NCBI RefSeq assembly: GCF_964204865.1
Contig: NC_135250.1
Location: 21,567,395 to 21,631,394, forward strand
DNA length: 64,000 nucleotides
DNA from: Styela clava
Lineage: Eukaryota; Chordata; Ascidiacea; Stolidobranchia; Styelidae
Direction: 5' to 3'
In this document: positions 11,181-23,100 of the stretch, piece after piece
Layout of the letters: the number at the start of each line of letters is the position of its first letter
How positions within the stretch are numbered: position 1 is the stretch's first letter
Translations under genes and position numbers: made by a program
Notes under the pieces: model-generated
The model's database searches: none
What the model saw: the letters and a program-made list of their open reading frames with translations, nothing else
What the model was told of the DNA's origin: nothing

Positions 11181-14100
11181 GTATATGCATCTATGCATAG
11201 TGGATCAATTCTTAGATTTTCTATTTTCATTATACTTAGTGCTTAATTTCGAATTGGTCTTTTCAGAAGCGGCAATGATGTACATGAAAAACCTCCTCTT
11301 AATGGACAGAAAGAGTGGCATGTGGAAAGTACTGCCAACACAGCAAAACTTTCGCCAGTACCAACTGTGCCGTTTTATAGCTTGGTGAGTTGTGTACTTT
11401 CGTAAACTTTTTCAAGTCGTCGTATAATGTTTTGGTCCACTTTAGCTATTTCGTAAACTTTTTCAAGTCGTCGAGGTCGTATAATGACTTGGTCACTTTA
11501 GCTATTTTGTCAAACTGCAGCCAAAGTTTATCCTCACCTTGTCATAATCATGGTGTGGTATGGGTTCGGCGAATTGGAATAGTAACTGTGACACCACAGT
11601 CAGGAAAATAGTTTTCTCAGTGAGGCCCTTTGCAAAAAAATATTTTCTGAATGCGGTCCTTGCAAAAGGCTTTGCCCAGCACTGGTTTGGGACGATCAAC
11701 CATTGTTTCAACCATTTTCATCTTCGACTAATAACGAACCAAAAGGCCGTAGATTTTGGTATTTTTACCCGGTCTTATGGCTTTTCATTTGTTGAATTAT
11801 ATATCTATATATATATATATGAAAACTGATTCTATTTCTTATTTCCATGTATGCTTTTTCTTCGACAGTTTCGTTTTGCGAATGGATTTGATTACTTTTT
11901 GTTGGTGATCGGGAGCCTCGCGTCAGCTATTCATGGAGCTTCTTTGCCTTTGCTATTCATATTTTTTGGAGATTTGACAAACACCTTTACTTCGTTTGGA
12001 AAATTTTCTTCGTGCAACTTCAATTATACATTATGCACCGAAGCTTTGTTATTCAACGGTACGGAAAGGTGAGAGTACGATATAATGTTCAAATAGCAGT
12101 GTGGTTTTGAATCGTTTCCCTATAATATATTTTTCTACTTTTTTTCAGCGAATTTCAAATTATTGCCGAACAGGCTCGAGATTTGACTGGCAACTCCATT
12201 TATTCTGTTTATTGGTTCATATATATTGGATTAGGAGTTTTCATTGTGGGATCTATTCAAGTTACAACGTTTTGCTTTCTCGCTATACGGTGAGTAAATC
12301 AGTCACAGTGTAAAAAGACGTGAATGGATAGTTTAAAATACGAAATTTAATTACATGATGTGATCAAATTCAAGTGAAATTTATTCCTGAAATTTTCGCT
12401 TTTTCCTAGTTTTAGAGTTAAATGTAGAGAAGGTTGTATGGTCCTAATCGCCATTGAAACGGACCCAACGGTAAAAGGCATATCGGTTTGATTTTAAGAC
12501 CATCTGTACGAAATGTACTGTACGAAGTGTACTGCTAAACAAGTGCAATGTTCATGTGAATACTTGATCAAATGTCTCTAGAATAAATCCAGTCATGGCG
12601 TTTTTAAATCTTTTGAACAGTATATTTTTTCGTTGAACCTAAAAGCATTTTTTATAAGTACACCATTTTTTGATATTTTAGGCAGACAAAACGAATTCGC
12701 TTGGCATATGTCAAAAGTATTTTACGGCAGGATATTGGATATCATGATGTTAATTCTTCAGGAGAATTAAACGCGAGACTAGCAGAGTGAGTATCAGTAT
12801 TATGCAACGTCTTTTATACTCTTGACTTTTTGTTTTCAATATCATTTTCACTTTAGTGACATCCTGAAAATACAAGACGGAATGGGAGAGAAATTGTCTT
12901 TATTAATTCAATACATCTGCATGGTTATTTCTTTGGTTATCGTCGCCTTCATATATTCTTGGAAACTAGCGCTTGTGGCTTTATCTTTGACTCCGATGTT
13001 GGTGATCTCTACAGCGATGATTTTTGTTGTATGTATATTGTTTGTAAATTTATATACTGTATTATTAAAACATACTTAATTATTTTGATAAATAGTGGAG
13101 ATGAGTAGGTGGGCATGGCATTCGAACCTGAGACGCTAACATAGTTAGTCCAATGCTTTAACCACTTAAACAATCGTGCTCTCTGCAAAATACACAATAG
13201 TTGCTTTGTTTTATTTTGTTTTCTAAGTTTGTTTACTTCAACACGTTGTCAGGGACAATAAATGGGGTTGGGTGGCTAAAGATGGGCTAGGTTTTACACC
13301 ATCGGTTCACAACCGGGGGTCCACAATGCCAGGCGCAAAACTGATTTTACTTTCACTTTACAAAAAACTCGTTGTTCTTCCTAATTTCATTTCTTGATAA
13401 GTTTATTTCACAAGGTGTTTTCACTTTGTTGAGCATGAGTTGTTTGATCATAATGAGATTTGGAATTTACCGATCAAAATAACACTCTAAATACAACTGG
13501 AATGATAAACAGGGGGCCAAGTGTGTATAAAGCTTCAGAAAGGGGTCACGAACGACTGTTTTGCACTAAGTTTTGTAAAATTGATCAACACTAATGTGTT
13601 TCATAAAGATAAATAAGGGAATCATGACAGCGTCACAAATCAAAATCTTTATATCACATGACCACCGCCTCACCCAGGTAGTAATTGCAACGCCGAGCGC
13701 AAAATGTGCCGCCGAGCCGGTCCTCCCAAACTATAGTTACCTCCACGTCGTATACAAGAATTAGCACGTGTTTTATTATTAACATTTGTAGCTTATAAAG
13801 AAGTACGCTGGAGAGGAGATTGAAGCTTACGGCTCTGCTGGTTCAATAGCGGAAGAAACTATTTCTGCTATTCGAACCGTTGTTTCATTAGGAATTCAAG
13901 ACGAACAAAGCAGAAGGTATGGTTGTTTACCTAATTTAAATACATTTTTCGAAATTTAATATATAATATAATATGGCGCGGTGGTGTGGCTCATTGTGCT
14001 AAGCGTTAGAAATACGCTCGTCACTGCACCTCTGAATACTTTGCATGGGTTCGCAGGTACGAATCCCATGCACGGATGGGTATGTGCGAGAGGATTGCTA

Positions 14101-17100
14101 GACTCCTCACCTCCTAAAGGAAAAAGTGCGTGCTTTTTTAGACGGTTAGATGGTTAACGGTTACGATTTATTTTAACCGTTAACTGACATCTCAGGTACA
14201 AATCATCTTCATAATGTACAATTCTTTTGAAAATGATTACGTCATCGCAAATTTATCTCCTGTGGCGTTTAATTCAAAAGAATATCGCTAACTCTATTGG
14301 TGAAGACCTAATAAATGATTTTTTATATTCTTTTTTTGCAGGTATTCAGTGAATCTGACAAAAGCAAGAGAAATGGGGATAAAAAAGGGAACAGTGCTTG
14401 GACTAAACATGGGTTTTACTTATTTAACCACGTTTTCCGTGTATGCAATAACATTTTGGTACGGAGTTCAACTTATAATCGATGAAAACGATCCTCTTGA
14501 TCCTGGTGACATGATGGTTGTTTTCTTCAACGTTTTACTGGCTGCCTTGGGTTTAGGAGCGGTAAGAATTTATTTTATTCTCTGGTAACTTCTAGCATAT
14601 ACTATAGGAATAGTAATGTCAGAAAGGTTTAGTATTTTTCATCAATGAAGCATCCCAAACGGTCTCATTTTGTTCGAGTTTTCGTACGGAATGCAGCTTT
14701 TCAACCCCAAAACCATCGGCTACGTATACAACAGAATTGGCTGAAATGGTGTCCAGCTTAAGTTTCTTTTCGCTATTCAAACTACTTCACGATGGGATAG
14801 ACCAATCTTCAAATGGGGACACGAAAGCCAAAACGAAGTAGTATCAAATCTTTCACAGTGCCGGTACCTTATGAAAAAGTTCCGACAGCGCTGAGCACGA
14901 GATCGCTTAATTGCGTTCGCGGGATCGCCACAGAATGCGCAGTTTTTAATTTTAATGAGCTCATTACACAAAACTTCAATGTGAAAAACGAATCTCATAG
15001 ACCCCAAAGGAATTTTTGAAATTAATAAAGTAGCTTTCTAGCGACACAGCAATCTTTGACATCTTTGTCAAAGCAGTTGGTCCAGTAGTTAAAAAAAAGG
15101 CCACCAACAGAAAAAAATACTAAGGAAAATAATACTAACAACAACATAATAACCATCCATTTCGTGTCCAGTAACAAAAAAATTATACATTACCTTTTTA
15201 AACCACCAATAGGCTGGAAGCAACATGGAATACATTTCAACGGCTAAAGTGGCAGGAATGAAAATATTTTCAGTGATTGAACGTGTACCAGTGATAGATA
15301 TATTTTCAGAGAAGGGCATAAAACCGGAAAACATGGAAGGAAACGTAGTATTTAAAAACGTTGAATTCAGCTATCCATCTCGACCAGAAACTCAGGTAAA
15401 TGGTGCATATCTACACATTGGCATATGCAAGATTTTAGCCTGAGAAGTCGAAGAGAGTGCTTACGAAGTTCTCAAAAAATTGTCCTGTTTAAACTGCCTC
15501 AAAGCAAATAGAAAACTATCAGAAATAGTAGGGCTTTGATCAGTTTAAATAATTTGGTCATTTACGCCGCAGCACCAATACATACATATCGATGAAAACA
15601 TTCTGTAAGATAATCTGAAAGGTAGACATTTTGGAGAATTGGATTTTACCAACATGTCCAGGCCTCATACCCATCTATCTCACCCAAGGTCTAATAAATT
15701 GAGTGGGTAATGCCAAGCAGAAAAATTCTGACCCTTCTATAAATGGTAGATTTTAAGGAACCTGTTGAAGCTTTGTAAAATTGACGATAACAAAACTCAG
15801 GTAGCGAGCTCGGCGTTATTTTATTTATCTATAAAATTTGATCTATCCTGCGTACATTCATGTTTTAATTCACCGTTTATTACAATTGAATTATATAGCA
15901 AAAATCAACAGTATCTCAATTTTTCAATTTAGAGCAATCATACGTTTAAACGCACATCCCAAAATTTCATTTTTGACCTTTTTTATTGTTTTCTTTTTTA
16001 TGTCGAAGATATTGAAAGGCGTTAATTTCAAAGCTGACAAAGGACAGACTGTCGCTTTGGTGGGACAAAGTGGTTGTGGTAAAAGCACATCGATCAGCTT
16101 AATTCAACGATTTTATGATGTTGCGGTAAGATATTCTACCATTTTCTAATTTTTTAAAGTTTTGAATTATTGACCATGATTTGAGAATGTTAATGGTACA
16201 AAACTCGTTTAGTTCTCTTCTATGCAATATAGATTTCTTATTCCGTAGAAAATTGGCCCAAATTATTACTAATACTATATACATTTTTGATATCTAAAAC
16301 ACGCAATAGGGTTGATATCGTTCTATACATATGCATATAAGGCCGACTCATGTACATATACAGCCAACTGATATACATATACAGCCAACTGATATACATA
16401 TATACATGATTACACCGATATAAATTTATGAGTTGGCCGCAAATGTAGATTTTGGCTGTATATGTATATCAAGTTGCCAACCGCACTCAAACATGTCGTC
16501 ATGTCGTGCGACGCAAAACTAGCTAAATCATAATTACTTTGTATGCAATACATGTGCAGATTGCTGTATAGTTCGATTTATGGATTATTAGAATTGTGAA
16601 TGAAGTACAATGGGTCATTACCCGAAGTGTAATTGAATATAAAAAAGCAAAATTTATTTATTTTTACCTGTTCAGGGTGGTGCCGTTATGATTGATGGAA
16701 ATAACGTAAAAAATCTTAATTTGCGATGGCTTAGAGACCGTATTGGTATTGTAGCACAAGAACCTGTGCTTTTTGATACAACTATTGGAGAAAATATAAG
16801 ATATGGAAAACAGGATGTAACAGATGAAGAAATTCACAAAGCTGCTAAACTGGCAAACGCGGATAATTTTATCAGTGCTCTTCCTAAGGTATCAACATAA
16901 AAATACTCGATCATTTCTTTCATTCATATTCTAGTGCCTAACGTAGTGAGACTTCAAAACTAGGGATGGATAAACTCGAATATTTTTCAACACCAAAATC
17001 GAATCGAATACAGATTGATTTCGGTATTGAAATTTGGAGCTGATTTTTGTGGGTTTGTTCACTATATATAGGCTGTTCGTCGCTCTAGGATTTTAATATA

Positions 17101-20100
17101 AAATTATTCTCATGTTCCCTCTTATAATTTATAGAAATATGAAACACTTGTTGGCGAAAGCGGTAGTCAGTTAAGTGGTGGACAGAAACAGCGAATTGCC
17201 ATTGCTCGAGCAATTGTTCGAGATCCCAAGATAATGCTACTGGATGAGGCTACTTCAGCCTTGGACACCGAAAGCGAATATATTGTTCAATCTGCGCTGG
17301 AAAAAGCATCTGCAGGTAGGCAAATAGGATTTTAATGCCACATAACGGCAATAATTTTACCTAATCGTACGCAAGGTTTTATATGTTTGTAATTTATAAA
17401 GCAAAGATCACAGATAGATAGGGGCAAATAACGCACCCAGCAACCCCATGAATATCTATTGTTGCTACACATATGTCAGTATAGAACTGGTCAATAATCA
17501 AAAGGCAATTACTGCGAATTTCTGCTGTTGACACTAAAAAAAACGATGTGTAACGTCAAAATTGTTCTGGAAACGCGCAATAACACTGACAAAAGTTATC
17601 AATGCAGTATATTTTGCAGAGCAATTGAATAATCGTAATAAAAAAATTATTGATTTTTCCTAAGCGGTGACTATTTGTCAAAAGTAAATTCACTGAATTC
17701 ATAAATTTTAAATAACAGATAAATTTTTAACATTATTTGTAAAACACACTTCACTAAAGTTTATAATAAAACTTATTATACATTTTGGTTTCCACCGCGG
17801 GTTCGGCTTGTCTGGCTGCGTTATTTCAAGAAATATGTAAGTGTATCATGAAATCTTATTCTTTTTCTAGGTAGAACGACGATCGTTATCGCCCATCGCT
17901 TGTCTACGATCAAGAATGCGAATAAAATCATTGTATTCCATGATGGACAAATAGTGGAAGAAGGAACTCATGATGAATTACTGGAAAATCACGAAGGAGC
18001 ATATTCGAATTTAATTAACAGTCAAATGAACAATAAAACGGAGAATTCAGTGGAGTCAAAAAACCAAGGTATAATATGCCGTAAGTTAACAGTAGCCTAC
18101 TTCGGTTATGTACAATAAAATAAAACATAGGAATTTTTGTAATGTAAGATATATTAGAAGTACACTGCTGATCACAATAGAATCCTGCTTTTGCAATAAC
18201 CAGTATTGGTTTCTTGCGTCTCCTTCATCTTGAAATATGGCCTATTTATAATTTAATTTATTGCAATTTGTATGTTTGTGTTTGTGCCTATTTTGGGTAT
18301 GGTGAAAAATAAACTACTGATTACTGATTTGCAAGATTAATTGAACTTCATTGAGTACTAGGTGGTTTTGGGAAGGAATAGGTGTTACTAATATATTATG
18401 TGCTACTAAATAAAGGCTAAATACCTACTGTAATCAATGATTACCCTACACCCTCTTGAAATTTCAAACACCTTCAAATAAATGTAAACCGATGAGTTAA
18501 TAAACTTTGTAGTTACTGTTATTTTTATGAGTGATTTCAGTTTTTTCCATTAACATGTATTATTATGGATGGTTGAGTCAACGACTAAATTCACACAATT
18601 TCCATATTGTGACAAAACAATGATAGATAAAGAGTATATTCTTGATACCACTAGTTAGTCAGTCGATCCATATAAATATTACTTTCAGAACGTCTAACGA
18701 AATTATCTTCCAAAACGTCAGCCAGAGGACGCTCAAATCGGAATTTCAAACGCCGGGAAACACAGTCTATAAAATCAGGAAACGAATTCAGTGGAAATGA
18801 AGTAAAGTATAAATTACTATGTACAGTATTTGAGTACAGAACATAAACCTGTTATAAACAACCATTAAACCTGAACTCCAACTGTAATGGACTCCGCGAT
18901 AACCGTGGACGTAGAGCATGGCAGTTAGATCTAATATATATATGCCTTCTATTTTCGTCACCCAGAGACCCCAGGGTGAGTATTCAAATTATTCACTATA
19001 GACTGAAGCAAAACTTTGTTTAATGTAGATAGCGTTGTTTCTTTACTTTGTTAGTCGTCAATTATTAGCCCTTAGGTTTAGAAAATTTTCAGTCGATATC
19101 TGTTGGCATTTCTATCATACATTGAGTATTTATATAGGTACAGGACATTAATTTGGATGGCGTGTTGCATGTAACCCTTTAAAAAAGGCTCGCAAAAAGA
19201 AGTTTCCATAGACGATTTGTTAAAGATGAACCGTGCAAAGGATAAACTATAAATTTTGTGTCCGTCAACTAATGCCCCATTCACCGCGACTTTGAACTGC
19301 TGGTCGACAACGTGATGATTTCCATCTAATTTAAACTTGAATGTATAATATAGGAAACTGAAGAAGATGTTGACGAGGAGGAAGAAGAAGAACTTCCGGA
19401 TGCTCCTATAAGTAGAATAATGAAACTTAACAAACCGGAGGCTGTGTACATTGGATGTAAGTTCTCAAGCCTTTATGAAATATAATATTTGATATTAAGT
19501 AGGAAGAAAATTATGAATCATCTTCATATGACAAATGGCAACATTTCTCTAGTTTTCAAGTCCGCAACGTGATATACAAATACAGCCAAAATATGCATAT
19601 ACAGCCAACTCATGCATATAGAGCCAACCAATACGCACATATAGCCAAGGCAAAATTCTGCTTTCATGAAGAAGTAGTTGTGTGGTAATCACAGAGCTAC
19701 ATCAATAACTGTAAAATATAAAGGATAAAAACAGCAGACGGCGACAGAAAAATTGAAGAGCAGAGTAATATTCAATGATGTATTCATTTTAGTTGGATGC
19801 TTTTTCTCTGCTGTCTCCGGTTCTTTGGATCCCATAAACGCTTTGATCTTCTCCGCTGTTTTGACAATATTTACAGAAGGAAATGTAGAAGAACAAGGTC
19901 ACTTGTCCGTGCTGTATTCGTGTTTGTTTTTAGCGCTCGGTGCAACTGCGTTTATTTCAAACACGTTGGAGGTAAGTTATTTCGAGTAAACGTAACGATA
20001 TGTTTTAAACCCAATAACAGAAATACGTTCAATAATTTGTTGAATATTTTAGTCAAATATAAATATTACATTTAAATTCACCACCAGCTGTTACTTATCT

Positions 20101-23100
20101 TCGTCGCATAACAATTACCGCTTTATTATATTATTAGTATATATATATTAGTATTTATTTACGATTGTACTACACAGGCAATATTCTTCTCCAAATCTGG
20201 TACGGAACTAACAATAAGACTTCGAGAAAAAGCATTTCGTTCTGTTCTTCGTCAAGATATCGCTTACTTTGATGATCATAGAAACAACACAGGTGCTGTT
20301 TGCATGAAGCTTGCTTCTGATGCATCAAGAGTACAAGGATGTACTGGAACTCGTTTTGGACTGCTGGTTAAAAATTTTGCCTGTTTGGGTATGTACTTGT
20401 CAAAAAGTTTCTCACAAATGTTACAAATTATTATTTTATTATTGTTTCAATGTTATTCCAAAGGTGTTGCGTTGGGAATTGCATTTGCTTATAGTTGGAA
20501 ATTAACGTTACTGACAATAGCCTACATACCTCTCATTGTACTTGGGGAATTTCTAAAGATGAAATTGTTGCTTGGAGCATCAGAAAAGGAAAAACAAGCT
20601 TTTGAAAACGCAAGTAAGATATTTATTCGCGTACGCTATTTCGTGTTTGTCGTAATTTTCAGTCGTTTAATCAAATGGTCATATTGTTTGCAGACGACAT
20701 AGCAACAGAAGCTATTAGCCATATTCGTACAGTAGCTTCACTCGCCAACGAAGCCAAAGTTTTTCAAACTTACACAGAAAGACTGAAAGAGCCTTTCAAG
20801 TAACTAATCTTTTTTATTTATAATATTTAACGCCTCCGCTCGGAAAAGGACTTTACAAACCTTCACCCACAGTTAGAAAACTACTGTATATATATACTGT
20901 CCGCGGTGACCGTATATTTGAACCCATGTTCATTTGAACCCATATGTATATCCGCGGGTTCAATCTATATGCAGGTGTTAAACCCGTGGGTTAGGGTTAG
21001 TATGGGTTCAAATATCCGTAAAACAAAACAAATTTCCATAGGTGCAATAGTATGCAGGTGCAATTCCCATGGGTTCAAATGTACGTGGGTTCAAATGCAA
21101 TGGAACCACTGTCCGCATGTATCCTACTAAAGTTTTTGAATATTTTACGTTTTAAAGTGTTATTTTGCATTAATTTTTGTAATTAACCAGGTGACGAATA
21201 ACAAATATTAATTGTGGTAAAAAGATGTATTTATTCTTTAAATGAAAATCTTAATTTTTCTGACGATTGGTAACTTTTATTTTGTTTGCATATTTTTATT
21301 TTTAATATACTTCTACAGAATTTTAAATTGAATATTTTGTTACAAGGTCTGCAGTTAAGAAAACCGTCTACACTGGTATAGGTTACGCGTTTTCTCAATG
21401 TCTCATCTACATGACCTATGCTGGGATTTTTCGCTTAGGTATCGAATTAGTTGAGAGTGGTGAAATACCATTCGAAGATGTATTCAAGTAAGCTCATTAA
21501 ACCTACATGTCATGATTAACCAAGGTGATTTTAGAAAACAGAGAATTACCTAATATATTCAGTAGTACACTGCACAGCAATTTATATAGTGACTGTTGAA
21601 TTTATATATTATCTGTTGAAGTATTTAACTTTCTTGGAATCGTTTGTTTTAAAACAATATTTCATTCAGAGTACTTTTTGCTGTTATTTTCGGAGCAAGA
21701 GCCGCCGGACAAAACAGTTCTTACGTACCAGACTACGCCGAAGCTAAATTATCAGCGGCAAGAATGTTTAAGCTATTTGACAGCGAACCAACTATTCCAA
21801 GTCATAGCGATGAAGGTCATAAGCCTGTAAGAACGTTAATTACTAATTACTATTTTTTTTTATTATTTTCCGATTATCACTCATCGACTTGCAGGTGGTG
21901 ATAGGCTACGTTCGTCTAGATTGGTAATATGAAATCTAAAACGTAACGTTAGCTCTACTACTATAGGACCGATGTAAGTTATGTACCGATAACTAAAACA
22001 ATGCGCATTTATGATAATTCAACGGCACTTTTAGCAGTTAATTGGAGTCTGCCATAACGTTTTGTTCCATTTTTTAATGTTCTTAAAGGGTGTATCTGCA
22101 ACAGGGGTATTATATATGTCAGTTTCATTGATTTAAAAGGGTTAGTAGGAGTATTTGTTATTATTATACACAGGCAGCATACGTTAACCAGACCACCACT
22201 CTCTCGTAGTTATCGACGCACTTTGACTGAGTGTGCGAGAGTTACAATAATTATCAAGCAGCTAGCCAATAACTTTCTCGTTATTGATTTTAAATTTGAA
22301 ACTATTTTCAGCATGCTTGTAAAGGTAACATTGAATTCAAGTCCGTTCATTTCACGTACCCTACTCGGCCAGATTCAACTGTTCTTCAAGGATGTAATTT
22401 TTCGGTTTCGACTGGTAAAACACTAGCATTAGTTGGTCATTCCGGATGCGGGAAATCAACATGTATTCAACTTATGGAGAGATTTTATGATGCGACAGAC
22501 GGAGAAGTGGTACGTTATCGTACTTAAAGAAAACGTTTGTTATTGGCAATTCGCATGTACCGTATTTCCTTATTATGTATTATATAATGTTCTTTTATGG
22601 TGGACGCAATCGCGAGTTGAACACAAGTAGATTAAAATTTGAAGACAGTTTAAATTCCCGTAGTTATTAGGGATTGAATATTACGCTACAAGAAAAGGTC
22701 ATTATAGGCTATTTTAACCAATTCGCAAACGCGGAGACCGCTCAAAAGACATTGCATGGTAATTTGAGATTCCGATGTTGACCCCGACTTATTGGCAGGT
22801 TATATGCAAAAACCCATTTTTTCAGGCTTGAAAACAGGCCTCGTCTTATTGACCGGGTAGACTTATTCGCCGGGAAATACGGTATATTTGAGCAATGGTT
22901 AAAATGTATCTCTTAAACTAGGCCATTTAGACATTGTTAAGTGGGTTTATCACAGGAAATTGGGTGACTAAATGGTCTAACTCTAGGATGATTTCTGACG
23001 CATATCATACCTCTAAAGTGGTGGCCCGCGTGACGTTAATATTAATATAAACTGTAGTACCAACTGTACCAAAGGATAAACGATTTCTTTAAAATATTTT

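Noticed and set aside
13104..13186. Possible functional tRNA gene on the minus strand
   Set aside because: A and B boxes are visible but the acceptor arms do not pair, so it is treated as a SINE head or pseudo-tRNA.
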